Of a stretch of DNA of 64,000 bases, positions 7,890 through 19,909 are shown in pieces. Source of the stretch: G958295935 sp965224235 (GTDB lineage Bacteria > Chloroflexota > Dehalococcoidia > Lucifugimonadales > Lucifugimonadaceae); contig CBDCYP010000001.1 of NCBI GenBank assembly GCA_965224235.1, positions 620,001 to 684,000 of the forward strand. Direction: 5' to 3'. Each line of letters starts with the position of its first letter. Within the stretch, counting starts at the first letter, position 1. The translations under genes were made by a program, and so were the position numbers. A model generated the notes under the pieces. That model had not been told where the DNA came from and made no database searches. It worked only from the letters and a program-made list of their open reading frames with translations.

Positions 7890-8387
7890 ATGATGCCTCC
7901 AACCGGGTACTTCATAGACAGCAACCTCTTAGTCTTATATGTAGTCGGGAGCGAAGGCCGACACTTGATTCCCAAGCATAAGCGGCTGAAAGAATACTCG
8001 ACGGAAGACTACGACCTTCTGCTGCTTTTGCTTCAACCCGTTGGTCGAGTATTGGTAACACCTAACACCCTCACCGAGACTTCCAACCTGCTGGGTCAAC
8101 ACCGAGAACCGGAGCGTTCCCTTCTCCTCAAACGGCTGGGGTTCATCATTCAGGAAAGTGAGGAGTTCGTTATTGCCAGTGCGACGGCATCAGCTAATAG
8201 CGCTTTCGAGCGACTTGGGCTGACAGACGCGGCGCTTTTGGAGGTTCTTGCCGAAGAAACTCCGCTGATTACTGTTGATCTGTCGTTGTACTTGGCCGCT
8301 ATAGAGAACGGCGACCAGTTATCGATAAACTTCACGCATAGGCGACCTCTGTATGCACAAATACGAGATCATCATCTATTGGAGTAA
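7890..8387 (+). CDS. PIN-domain protein, likely toxin
   Basis: The 165-aa protein from ATG 7890 carries FIDSNLLVLYVVG at its N-terminus, TPNTLTETSNLL in the middle and LGLTDAALLEVL with a late LITVDLSLYL, matching the order of acidic PIN positions. Its last 12 codons are read from the start of hicB copy 2 in another frame (overlap 8353-8387). The original C-terminus was therefore lost or replaced when this cassette joined hicB. Confidence 0.7.
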   Translation: MMPPTGYFIDSNLLVLYVVGSEGRHLIPKHKRLKEYSTEDYDLLLLLLQPVGRVLVTPNTLTETSNLLGQHREPERSLLLKRLGFIIQESEEFVIASATASANSAFERLGLTDAALLEVLAEETPLITVDLSLYLAAIENGDQLSINFTHRRPLYAQIRDHHLLE

Positions 8388-8561
8388 CGAAGATGATGCC
8401 TTTGTCGCCGAAGCGCCTGAACTCCCAGGGCGCCTTGCCCACGGCGGCACGCAGGAGGCGGCGTTGGAACACATCAATCAAGCCGTGGACTTGTGGCTCA
8501 AAACGGCGCGGGAGTTCGGCGACCCAATTCCAGAACCCAAGGGCGAACGCCTGATGCTGGC

Positions 8562-8565
<4 letters not shown>
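8353..8565 (+). CDS. hicB: HicB-like antitoxin, copy 2 (orphan)
   Basis: A 70-aa near copy of the HicB at 3878, identical over almost all residues, but without a hicA in front: a PIN gene overlaps its first 35 bases instead. The TGA stop at 8563-8565 overlaps the hsdR ATG, so translation of the endonuclease subunit is coupled to this antitoxin. It could protect against HicA from the first locus or simply serve as a translation leader for hsdR. Confidence 0.85.
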
Positions 8566-11702
<3,137 letters not shown>

Positions 11703-11897
11703 GCAGCGCCGGGTCAATGCAGGAAAGAGTGACCTTACAGAGCCAGCCTGGCCCGCAGCACGGAAGTTCTCGGTCTTGTGTAGTTGCCCTGCCTGCATGA
11801 CCTTTCATAGGGAGCCGCCCAGCCGGCTTAGGCGAGTTACCGCAAAGGGCGAAAGCGGCGTTCTTCAGAGATATAGCGTTCACCAGGAGGCGTAACC

Positions 11898-12461
11898 ATG
11901 CGATACTTCCACAGAAACGAGTTGCTGTCCTACGGACTCTTGGCCATCGCGGCGCTGGTCGCATCCCTGCCGCTGTACCCGTATCAGTGGCACTTGCTCC
12001 TGCACATAATCGGTGTGGTGGTCTTTCTGGGCAACATCAGCGTGACCGCCGCATGGATGATAATGGCGGGACGCACGAAGAACAGCAATGTTCTGTATTT
12101 CGCCGCCAAATCCGTTACACGCGCCGACCTGCTGTTCACTCTGCCCGGCTTGCTCCTGGTTCTGCTGAACGGCCTTGCGATGGCAGCTGCGCGCTGGGGC
12201 GGATGGGCAGGGTTTCATGAGATATCGTGGATAACTGCCTCCTTGATGCTGTTCGCGATCTCCGGACTCGTATGGGTGGGAGTTCTTCTCCGCCTTCAGC
12301 GCCGTATGCTGACGCTCTCCGGACCGTCGGGCCGGTCCGATTCGCCGCTGCCCGCAGAATTCTTCTCGGCGCTCCACCAGTGGTACGCCTGGGGAACGCT
12401 GGCAACCGTGTTGCCCTTCATCTCTCTCTATTTGATGGTCAATAAACCGACGCTCTGGTAG
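11898..12461 (+). CDS. DUF2269-type integral membrane protein
   Basis: The 187-aa protein has four or five hydrophobic segments (GLLAIAALVASLPL, LLHIIGVVVFLGNISVTAAWMI, LLFTLPGLLLVLLNGLAM, ITASLMLFAISGLVWVGVLL, ATVLPFISLYLMV). The LHIIGVVVFLGN pattern and HQWYAWG near the end resemble the DUF2269 family of four-helix membrane proteins. The function is unknown. CAGGAGG lies six bases before the ATG. It appears monocistronic. Confidence 0.75.
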   Translation: MRYFHRNELLSYGLLAIAALVASLPLYPYQWHLLLHIIGVVVFLGNISVTAAWMIMAGRTKNSNVLYFAAKSVTRADLLFTLPGLLLVLLNGLAMAAARWGGWAGFHEISWITASLMLFAISGLVWVGVLLRLQRRMLTLSGPSGRSDSPLPAEFFSALHQWYAWGTLATVLPFISLYLMVNKPTLW

Positions 12462-12713
12462 TGGAACGCCCCAGTACAATTCCTATAGGTTTGGCGGCCC
12501 TGAGGAAATCTTCAACGTGAGATGCGCTTGAAGACTGAACCCCAAGGGAGGCCCTGAGGGTTGGTCGGGCGCGGCGGCATAGCGTAAGGCGCTGCATATG
12601 CGGGGAATCAGTCGGCATGATTGCCGTTGCGCAAGGGAAAATGATGCATGGAGCCCGGACTACCACAGACGCGACCGCAGGATCGCAGCAACATGCCACC
12701 CAGGTGCGAATGG

Positions 12714-13706
12714 ATGCGTCTTGCCAAGTCCGTCTGGCTGCTTCTGGTGTTCGTAGCGCTGCTCCCTGCGCTGGCGAGTTGTGGTGGGACGGCCGCCGAG
12801 CCTTCAGTCACGCCTCAATCAATGGCGCCCATTGGGAACGCAACGGCAACCGCGTCGTCCGACATATCGTCGAGAGCGAATACAGACCTCCAGGAACTCC
12901 CCGCCCATTGGCAGTTCCTCTCCGGCGTATTCCCTAAGTATGCGAATGTGTTCGGCGTCAATATATTCGCCACCGCCGGCACGCCTGACGCTAAAGTGGT
13001 CCATGCGTCAAACGTGATGGCGCAGTACCTGGACAATGACGGAGACGGAGAGCCGGACAACCCCGATGTCGTCAAGGCTCTGACTCGCGCAAACGCCTCG
13101 CTCCTCATGACTGAGACGGAAGCCGAGGTGGAGTCTCTGTACGAGCAAGCGCCTGGCAGTTTCCTGGAGATGCTGGATAAAGGCCAGGTCCGTGTGCAGG
13201 GTCTATACGGGTCGGAAACCAAACCTGAACATGGATTTGACGCCAGCCTGGAGGAAATCCTGCACCTGATAAGTACGGTTGGCTACTCGCAGGCCTACCC
13301 GGATGTGTTTGGCGAGGAAGCGGCCTCGACTATAGCCGCATACATGGACAACGCCAGGGGCGGGCATTTTGAGGAGAGACAAGCGGCCGATTGCGAGGAT
13401 GACAGAAATAGCCCATGCGCCCTCCCTCCGGGTGGAGAGTATCCGGCGGGTGCGTGGTACACCTATCTTGATCCCACATGCAACTACGCTTGTATGATAA
13501 GCGAATACTTCTACTGGGCGCTTACGACGATCATGGACGCCCAAAGCGACGCTCAGCGTTGTAGAGATATTTCAAGGGAGTGGGCGGCCTGCACTACCGA
13601 GCAGCTCAAATCGAAGGACCCGGATATCTATGACCTGCTGACCAACCCTCAATACGCATTGCCGCTTATCCTACCGGACGGCAGCTACTATCCGGTTACG
13701 CCGTAG
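12714..13706 (+). CDS. Lipoprotein with a Ca-binding-like DxDxDG loop
   Basis: The ATG at 12714 gives a clean lipoprotein signal (MRLAKSVWLLLVFVALL, then lipobox LASC at about residues 18-21); an earlier frame start at 12648 would bury it. The mature part has YLDNDGDGEPDNPDVV, similar to an EF-hand or dockerin-type loop, and EEILHLISTVGYSQAYPDVFG, which looks like a degenerate metallopeptidase helix. Two cysteine pairs (DCEDDRNSPC and CNYAC) lie in the C-terminal third. I cannot name a family. It is probably anchored on the cell surface. Confidence 0.65.
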   Translation: MRLAKSVWLLLVFVALLPALASCGGTAAEPSVTPQSMAPIGNATATASSDISSRANTDLQELPAHWQFLSGVFPKYANVFGVNIFATAGTPDAKVVHASNVMAQYLDNDGDGEPDNPDVVKALTRANASLLMTETEAEVESLYEQAPGSFLEMLDKGQVRVQGLYGSETKPEHGFDASLEEILHLISTVGYSQAYPDVFGEEAASTIAAYMDNARGGHFEERQAADCEDDRNSPCALPPGGEYPAGAWYTYLDPTCNYACMISEYFYWALTTIMDAQSDAQRCRDISREWAACTTEQLKSKDPDIYDLLTNPQYALPLILPDGSYYPVTP

Positions 13707-13833
13707 ACCTTGGCTGGAGGTTGAGCATCTCGCTCACCCATGTCGGGACTGGGAATTTCCAGCTGTGCAAAAGGTAAAAGGCCCGGCGGAACTTATTCCA
13801 TAAAATTTAGGAACAGGATAATAGGCAGCAGAC

Positions 13834-14295
13834 TTGCCACCAGTACCGGCATCCGATTTTGGCACAGCGCTCTTGTGGCTCTTCGTGTTGGCGGCTGCTG
13901 CCCTCAGTATTCCTCTGGCGATGACGATCGTCACCGGAGTGGTGACCGGCTTGGTGATACGCGGGGCGAGTTTAGGTTATGGTTCGCTTATCGGGTGCGG
14001 GCTCGGCGTCGTTGGATCTGCGCTGAGTGTGGGGTGCATCATATTCTTCGCGGTGATGGACCTAAGAGGGTGTCTAATAAGTCCCTCCGTCCTGAGCAAT
14101 ACCGGGCGATCCGGGGTCAACTGTATGGGCCGGCCCGCCTCGTTGAAAGTAGATTCTTCGGCTTCGCTCAGAATGACAATTGTTTTTAGACACCCTCTAA
14201 GGGACAACATCCTGTGGCTCCCTTTCATTCTCCTGGTGGGGCCCCCCGGCTTGCTGACTGCCACTGCTACTTTTTTTTCTAACCCGGCGGCATAG
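13834..14295 (+). CDS. Membrane protein carrying an in-frame MITE
   Basis: The frame from TTG 13834 has three hydrophobic stretches (LLWLFVLAAAALSIPL, SLIGCGLGVVGSALSVGCII and ILWLPFILLVGPPGLL). Codons 79-123 come from the 132-bp insertion element plus its 3-bp TAA duplication: 135 bp, 45 codons, no stop. Removing them restores VMDLRDNILW and a protein of about 108 aa. The family is unknown and the start is uncertain because the upstream ribosome site is weak. Confidence 0.45.
   Translation: MPPVPASDFGTALLWLFVLAAAALSIPLAMTIVTGVVTGLVIRGASLGYGSLIGCGLGVVGSALSVGCIIFFAVMDLRGCLISPSVLSNTGRSGVNCMGRPASLKVDSSASLRMTIVFRHPLRDNILWLPFILLVGPPGLLTATATFFSNPAA
14066..14197. mobile_element. 132-bp MITE
   Basis: The 12-bp ends GAGGGTGTCTAA and TTAGACACCCTC are perfect inverted repeats, flanked by TAA on both sides (14063-14065, 14198-14200). 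A 3-bp TNA duplication and GAGGGTGTC ends suit an IS5-superfamily (IS427-like) transposase acting in trans. The interior holds TTCGGCTTCGCTCAGAATGACA, akin to the dispersed repeat at 23590 and 25400. Confidence 0.85.
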
Positions 14296-15034
14296 TAAAC
14301 GTGCCTCACCATAATCCAGATCGCTGTTCTGCCAGATACCGACAGCGTCTGATTGGGAGATGGTATGCGCGGGCCCTCCATAATTCGTATTGCGTGGGCC
14401 TGCCTGTGCGGTGCGTAAGCTGAGGCTCACAGTCCCATCCACATCTTGAAAATGGTACAGCCTACCGTCAACTCAGGCCCACCACCGCTTACGGTAGATA
14501 CCACCATCTTCGAGGTGTGGCTCGGCAGGCTTTCGACGCACCAAGGTCTCTCGATCCCCGTAGTGTGATGCGTATGGAGCAGAGGTGCGGAAGGAGCATC
14601 ATGCTGGTTCTTGCCTGGGCGATTGACACACCGTCTTCGAGATGCTGAGGTTCCATGACCCTTGGCACCGCGATGCTTACGGGCAGTTCGATCCTCTCCA
14701 GATGGGCATTTTTTCACCGAAGACAGACCCGTTTTCGAAATGTGGCTGGGAAGCTTGTAAGTCAAAGTCGTACGGTACGCAATTCAGTGGAGATGCCACA
14801 AATTCACTGGCTGCCGTTGGTTGAAGTCAGCCGACGGGATATGTCGACAGCTCGTATCCTGGGAACGGGAGTGTTTCTGGGCGCTCAAGGTACTACCACG
14901 AACATGGCGCCGTTCGAACATTCGACCAGCACCATGTTGCCTTGTCCAACCTTGATGAAGTGAACTGTCGTTGCCATTGGCCACACCCCTGCGAATTCAA
15001 ACTGTGCATTCGTCACTTTAGGATATGGTGACGG
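14296..15034. other. No gene seen; decayed repeats
   Basis: No convincing coding frame is present. Four imperfect phrases of the type ACCATCTTCGAGGTGTGGCT recur near 14435, 14500, 14630 and 14725, spaced about 70-130 bp. They look like the remains of a repetitive coding region or repeat array. Confidence 0.4.
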
Positions 15035-15535
15035 TCAGACTCCCAGCCGCCGTATGCGACCAGCTAACTCAGCTTTGGGAACCGGACATCTCGGATCGTC
15101 CCGCATCGCTTCAAGCACCGCTACGACCTGGGGCGCCGATAGAATGCCGGCATCCAGCATCTTGTCGACGACCCACAGCGCATCCCGATGCACGATTCCT
15201 TTGGATTGGGCGACGCTACGCATGGTTCTGTCTTCCGTCAGTAGGCGCCATCCTTGACGGTTGGCAAGCGCGAGCGCAAATGAATCCACCAGACTCAGGG
15301 CTGGCCGTTCGGACTGAAAGACGATGGCCGTTTCCACGCCTTCGGCATCCAGTGACTCCACCCTCAGTCCGAAGGCAAGGAGGTCCTGCCGGCTGTAGGC
15401 GCCGAGAACTATCAGTTCCTCATGGAACAACAGGTCTGGCGCCGCGAATTGGAATTCGAGATGGAACATCTTGTCCCATAACTCGCGCTTCGAGAATTCG
15501 ATCAGGATGGAGCTGTCGCTGACGAGGACCTTCAT
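15035..15535 (-). CDS. PIN-domain toxin of a broken XRE-ImmA pair
   Basis: The 166-aa frame begins MKVLVSDSSILIEFSKRELW and has FALALANRQGWRLLTEDRTM followed by HRDALWVVDKML, the pattern of DUF3368-like PIN proteins. It starts eight bases after the XRE-ImmA stop. Its antitoxin candidate is interrupted by a MITE, so this toxin is either weak, inactive or controlled by something else. All expected PIN acids seem present. Confidence 0.75.
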   Translation of the reverse strand: MKVLVSDSSILIEFSKRELWDKMFHLEFQFAAPDLLFHEELIVLGAYSRQDLLAFGLRVESLDAEGVETAIVFQSERPALSLVDSFALALANRQGWRLLTEDRTMRSVAQSKGIVHRDALWVVDKMLDAGILSAPQVVAVLEAMRDDPRCPVPKAELAGRIRRLGV

Positions 15536-15543
15536 CCATATCC

Positions 15544-16742
15544 CTATGCCGCCGAGCCAGCCATGATGCCTTCGATCTCGCTGACTCTCAGTCTGAGCAA
15601 CTCCGCAGCCTTTGATTCCGAAATCTCATTTTCTGCCAGAGCTCTCAAGCACAGGCGGCGAAAACGCGTGGGGCTCTCCTCTCGTTCGAGAGGACATGGC
15701 TCATCGGTCCTCCAGCTGTTTCCAATGCCACTGAATATGTCCTGCAACGTGGCTTGCGTGATGATGCCCAGCTCACGCATTCGGACGACCAGAGACGCTG
15801 CGCTGATGCCGAACATGAGCTTGATCTCGACAAGCTCGGCGAAGCCGAAGTTCAGGCGTCGCCGTCCCACTTCACGTACCAGCTCTTCCTCGGGGGCAAG
15901 GAAGGCGCCTGCAAACCGATTACAGGCTTTCTCTTCCGGGACATCTGATGGGATGCTCAGAACCATGTGCCCCAATTCGCGGGCAATGGTGAACCGTTGA
16001 CGTTCGAGAGACTTGGTCGTGGAACAGACCACAACCGGAACGTCGGCTCCACCCGACCTGCGGACGCGAGAACTAAGGCCATCCACCGATCCGGGTAAGC
16101 TAGGGAACCTCTGAACAAGCCGCTGATGCGCTTGGCAGAGCGGAGGTTCCCCCCTCCTGAATCCTCCCACCGTGGGGGAGGAGGCCAGAACCCTTCGACA
16201 AGCTCAGGGCGAACGGATTGGAACCCGGAGTTGTTCAGAGGTTTCCTAGATTTGAACACCTTGATACCGCGCTCCTCCAGCAGCGCGGTAATGTCCGGGA
16301 TCGGCCCCCGGCCAAGATTCCAGGCGACCCGAACTGAAGTGGCTGCTGTCTCCGTGTCCTCCACGGCGTTGATTTGGTAGGGCGCGCCGTCAGGTAGTTC
16401 CTGCTCTGAGGTGTCGATCCCCAGGATCTCCTCCACCTGCAGATAGCGGTCCACTTGATCGAGGACCTCCCCCTCTACCGCCGCACGATCCTTGGCCCTC
16501 GTCGAGGCCAGCTTCCTGAACTCAACCGACTCCAGGGAGACACGCGAAGGGCTTAAGAGGTGACTCAAGGGCACCGCCAGGGCGTCAGCCATAGCGATGG
16601 CCACGGTTGAGCTCGGCAACATCTCTCCACGTTCGTACTTGCCGATTGCCTGAGCCGACACGATGCCTCCCATGCCTGAGGACAATGCCCGTAGCGACAG
16701 GCCACTGCGTTTTCTGGCGAGCTTGAGACGTTCGCTTAACAT
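15544..16742 (-). pseudogene. XRE-ImmA regulator interrupted by the 142-bp MITE
   Basis: On the minus strand the HTH half (MLSERLKLARKRSGLSLRAL) runs to GIKVFKS and the peptidase half resumes at LPGSVDGLSS; joining them after removing the MITE and one CTAG gives an exact 350-aa frame. The insertion adds 146 bp and shifts the frame, so the HTH half is now followed by MITE-encoded residues and then out-of-frame codons. The zinc motif reads FTIARELGH where HELGH is expected, so the first metal ligand is missing independently of the MITE. Start: ATG at 16742 with AGGAGG upstream. Confidence 0.9.
16104..16245. mobile_element. 142-bp MITE, copy 1
   Basis: Ends GGAACCTCTGAACAA and TTGTTCAGAGGTTTC form inverted repeats with one mismatch. 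CTAG is duplicated at 16100-16103 and 16246-16249. CTAR targets and GGAA... ends are typical of IS5-group transposases. The copy is almost identical to those at 29793 and 39971. Confidence 0.95.
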
Positions 16743-16758
16743 GGGGCCCCTCCTTTCA

Positions 16759-16795
16759 GTTTACATGAAAGGATACAATGCGCTCAAATGTAAAC
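16759..16795. promoter_or_regulatory. Inverted repeat upstream of XRE gene
   Basis: GTTTACAT and ATGTAAAC face each other 21 bp apart in the promoter region of the XRE-ImmA gene. XRE antitoxins normally repress their own promoter, so this is a candidate operator. Confidence 0.45.
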
Positions 16796-16956
16796 CACGG
16801 CGCAAGTGTCGTGGAGAGCAAGTCCCGACCAAGCCGCGGCACCCTTGGTCCAGCAAGACGCAGGCCGATTCAATGGAGGAGGAGCGAGACGAAATGAACC
16901 GTGGCCGTTCACTCGACGACCTCATGTTGTGGCACAACCCAGGATGAGAAAGGCAC

Positions 16957-17739
16957 TCACCGCACCGTTGATGAGAGCGGGGATTGCGGTGTCATCGGCA
17001 TCGACGGCTTCGCCGGACGCCGCTTTCTCGGAGGGTGGACGTGTCTGAGCAAACGAGCAAAGGGCGTCTGATCGTCTTCGAGGGGCCTGACGGCGTCGAA
17101 CACGCCCAGCAAAGCCCGATGGATGTTCATGCGGCTGAACCTGGTCGTGGGGGAGAGCATCCCCAGCGTGCTGGCGGCCATGTGGGTCGCGATCAAGTTG
17201 ACGTCGTATCCCCACAGCACGTCTTCGACAAGCATCAGGCCGAGGGCCTCTTCATCTTCGGGGTCGCCGCGTCCGGCGGCGTTGCGCAGGTCGCGAATAC
17301 GCTCGGCGGCGGCCATGAGCAGGGCGCCGGCGCCGCAGGCGGGGTCGCAAATGCGCAGGGAACGGGGGGCCTGCTGGACGGCCTGCGCCAACTGCGTCAC
17401 GTCGCCCGTGGACCATTCGCCAGGCGGCGCCCCTGCTTTTACCCGGACGGTCCAGGCCAGCGTCGCCTCGGCCAGATTGTCCTCGGTAACCCCGTCGGGA
17501 TAGCAGACGGCGAACACGACGGTGGCGAGCTTCTGCCGGAGGCGGGCGTCGGCGTCCTTGATTGCCTGCGCCTTGCGGTCGAACCCGGTCTCCGCTTCCA
17601 GGACCACGCGCAGCCCTTCCACGTTCGCGACAACATCCATCCGCCTGCGCCCGGCCCGCTGTTCGAAGTCCGCAGCTACTCCTCGCTCAGTGAGGAGTAG
17701 GGCCAATGCACGGTTCTGGAAGTCCTCTTGCTTGTTCAT
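16957..17739 (-). pseudogene. Truncated restriction-methylase (PD-(D/E)xK + N6-adenine MTase)
   Basis: The first ~110 residues resemble a nuclease domain (RRRMDVVANVEG then VVLEAE). The frame then passes to an AdoMet-binding motif, CDPACGAGALLMAAAERIRDL, and stops about 90 residues later, before the NPPF/Y catalytic motif. An enzyme of this type needs many hundreds of residues more. The start at 17739 overlaps the vapC stop as ATGA, so this RM gene also sat directly behind a toxin gene. An internal deletion between nuclease and methylase parts is likely. Confidence 0.7.
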
Positions 17740-18149
17740 CCCGCCCCGTCTTCGAACGGGTTCAGCAATTCCACCTGAAGCTGGCTGAAGTCACTCACGT
17801 TTCGGGTCACGACCGTCAGTCTGTGAACGACGGCAGTCGCCGCAATCATGGCGTCCTCAGTAATGGTGTCCGACCTCCTGTGCATGAGCCGCGCCCACTC
17901 CCGGAAGGCGGGCGCGTCCATGGGCAATACGCCGTAGGAAGCCAGCACTTTGTCCAGCCAGGCTTCCAACTCCTCCGCCTTGGCCGCATCCTGCTCGCGG
18001 GTGATCTCGATCCCCGCCTGTATCTCGCCAACCGTAACGGCAGACACGAAGAGCTGCTCCGCCGGCACACCCGCGATCCAATCCAGGACAGCGCCATGTG
18101 GACGGGGGCGGCGCAGCTCCGAGACCACGTTGGTGTCGAGGAGGTACAT
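17736..18149 (-). CDS. vapC: VapC-type PIN ribonuclease toxin
   Basis: The 137-aa frame has MYLLDTNVVSELRRPRPHG, VTVGEIQAGIE, TEDAMIAATA and VTRNVSDFSQL, covering all conserved acidic PIN positions. It follows its Phd antitoxin after four bases and overlaps the start of the methylase remnant. The DTNVVSEL type is the same as at 7015, but the two proteins are clearly different in the rest. Confidence 0.92.
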   Translation of the reverse strand: MYLLDTNVVSELRRPRPHGAVLDWIAGVPAEQLFVSAVTVGEIQAGIEITREQDAAKAEELEAWLDKVLASYGVLPMDAPAFREWARLMHRRSDTITEDAMIAATAVVHRLTVVTRNVSDFSQLQVELLNPFEDGAG

Positions 18150-18153
18150 GGGC

Positions 18154-18414
18154 CTACTCCACGGCCAAAGGCGCTCGGTGACGATGCTGTCGGCGCGGCG
18201 GTGTAAGGTCCTCCGTCCGCGCCTCCGAGGCGAGGAGCAACTCCTTCAGGTCCGGCCTGGTCATACGCTCCAGCCTCCGCCACTGCTCGATGGGAAGGAG
18301 CACGGCGGTTTCGACTCCGCGCCTGGTCACGATCTGCGGCCCTTCGGCGAGGGTGGTATCGAGGAGCTCGCTGAACCTCGACTTGGCGTCTTGCACAGGC
18401 CATTTCTTGTTCAT
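18154..18414 (-). CDS. Phd/YefM-family antitoxin
   Basis: The 86-aa protein MNKKWPVQDAKSRFSELLDT with IVTRRGVETAVLLPIEQWRRLE is a textbook Phd/YefM N-terminal domain. It is the first gene of a phd-vapC operon on the minus strand and should autoregulate from the 18415-18470 region, where ACTAGT/CCTAGT half-sites occur. Confidence 0.9.
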   Translation of the reverse strand: MNKKWPVQDAKSRFSELLDTTLAEGPQIVTRRGVETAVLLPIEQWRRLERMTRPDLKELLLASEARTEDLTPPRRQHRHRAPLAVE

Positions 18415-18627
18415 GATTCACTCCAAAAAGAATAAGGACTAGGCATCAGACTAGTTTAGAAGCCACTTTGAAGTCAAGCTGAACTGCTGGTCGCTGGTAC
18501 GTTGGACTGCCAGCAAGCCATTACATTCGCCATTTTCTCCGTTCACAATGGAATGATGGGGCAGTTGCCGACCACAGCCGATGTGTGAATACGACACAGC
18601 AAATACACGTATACTTGAATACAGTAT

Positions 18628-18637
18628 AGGTATACCT
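18628..18637. promoter_or_regulatory. Palindrome before the RHH antitoxin gene
   Basis: AGGTATACCT is a perfect palindrome 20 bp before the antitoxin start, and GTATAC also occurs at 18609-18614. The pair is a candidate operator. AGGAG at 18641-18645 is the ribosome site. Confidence 0.4.
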
Positions 18638-18657
18638 AAAAGGAGCGCCGAGTCACA

Positions 18658-18885
18658 ATGAAGCAAAAACTCACCATCACCGTCGACTCCGAGCTGCTCC
18701 CGGTGGCCAAGCGGTACGCCCGCTCTCGCGGTGTGTCGCTATCGTCGCTTATCGAGCAGTCGCTCAGGGAGGTTGCGGGAGAACACGCGCCATCCTTCGC
18801 CTCGCGGTGGAGGGGCAAGTTTCAGGTGGCGGAGCGTGAGGACGATCCGCGTTACGACGCACTGGCGAAGAAGTACCTCCGATGA
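18658..18885 (+). CDS. Ribbon-helix-helix-like antitoxin (DUF6364 type)
   Basis: This 75-aa protein starts MKQKLTITVDSELLPVAKRYA and continues RGVSLSSLIEQSLREV, the strand-helix-helix order of small DNA-binding antitoxins. The C-terminal tail (DPRYDALAKKYLR) is typical of the part that wraps a PIN toxin. It overlaps the toxin gene by ATGA at 18882. Confidence 0.85.
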   Translation: MKQKLTITVDSELLPVAKRYARSRGVSLSSLIEQSLREVAGEHAPSFASRWRGKFQVAEREDDPRYDALAKKYLR

Positions 18886-19289
18886 TACTTCTGGACACCG
18901 ACGTGCTCATCGACGTCGCCCTAGACAGGCGTCCGCATTCCGATCCAGCTTCGGAGCTCCTGGACCGAATCGAGCATGGCGCAGAGAGCGCATACATCGC
19001 TTGGCACTCCCTGTCGAACCTCTATTACATCGTGGCTCCGGCGCGTGGCGGGGTGAACACCCGCGACTTTATCATCGAATTGACCCGCTTCGTGGCTGTG
19101 GCAACCACCGACACGGAGGCCATTCGTTACGCCGCTGAGCTTCCGATGGAGGACTTTGAGGACGCCATGCAGGTGGCTGCCGCCCGTGCATGCGGCGCTC
19201 GACACATCGTCACGAGGAACCTCAGGGACTACGAACGATCTCCAATCCGTGCGGTCGATCCACAAGAGGCGCTCAGTGGATTGTTCTGA
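18882..19289 (+). CDS. PIN-domain toxin
   Basis: The 135-aa frame MILLDTDVLIDVALDRRP, with AWHSLSNLYYIV, MEDFEDAMQVAAA and IVTRNLRDYERSP, is a standard PIN fold with all acidic positions. It is coupled to the RHH-like antitoxin upstream. It is followed at once by a methylase remnant, repeating the toxin-then-RM order seen elsewhere in the island. Confidence 0.9.
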   Translation: MILLDTDVLIDVALDRRPHSDPASELLDRIEHGAESAYIAWHSLSNLYYIVAPARGGVNTRDFIIELTRFVAVATTDTEAIRYAAELPMEDFEDAMQVAAARACGARHIVTRNLRDYERSPIRAVDPQEALSGLF

Positions 19290-19292
19290 TGC

Positions 19293-19909
19293 ATGGCCGC
19301 CTGTCCAGCCTATATACGGTGGACGGCTATGACACCACCCACTGCCAATCAGACAGCCGCACGCCTCGAAGCTACCTTCGGCCTTGGGCACGGTTGGACT
19401 TCGCAAACAGGCTCTTCAGCGACTGTTTGGGAGATGCCTGCCTACCATCTTCTATGGTTCCATTATGCAGCGAGCGACATGGAGCTACGGAGGCTGTGGG
19501 AAGCCAGGAAGGGCCGCCAGGCATACTCAGTGGTCCTGCTGGCCCCGTTGGGCGACGCAAAATAATGCGGGTAGCCGGGCCGCAGGACGCCCGGCCCGTT
19601 CGGGAGTTGCCTGCTGGCAGAGTCCTCGACCTGTTGGAGACGAGCCGCAGTCTGGCGGCCCGTGAAGCGGCATCGTTCCTGGCCAGGGAGTTCAGCCGCC
19701 TTGAGGAGGCCGTGGTCCCCGGTCTGCGGGTCAAGGACCTTCTCACGCCCCACTTCTTGCGGGAACGCCTGCGCCGGCCCATCAACGAGCAGCGGTTGTC
19801 CCGCGCCGTTGAGGTATGGGACACACTGGTAACATGGCATGGCGGACGCCATTCCAAGGCATGGGTTATCAGGCGTGAGGTGTGCGCGATGCCAATTGCG
19901 GACACCTAG
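19293..19909 (+). pseudogene. Restriction-methylase remnant, N-terminal part
   Basis: Two frames join near 19563. The first reads MTPPTANQTAARLEATFGLG from 19330 and ends ...VVLLAPLGDAK. The second reads PAGRVLDLLETSRSLAAREA, FLAREFSRLEEAVVPGLRVK and LLTPHFLRERLRRPINEQRL. The pattern is that of the helical N-terminal region of large Eco57I-like restriction-methylases, which run to about 1000 residues. Here about 190 residues remain with a frame break and no catalytic motifs. I am fairly sure of the decay and less sure of the exact family. Confidence 0.5.
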
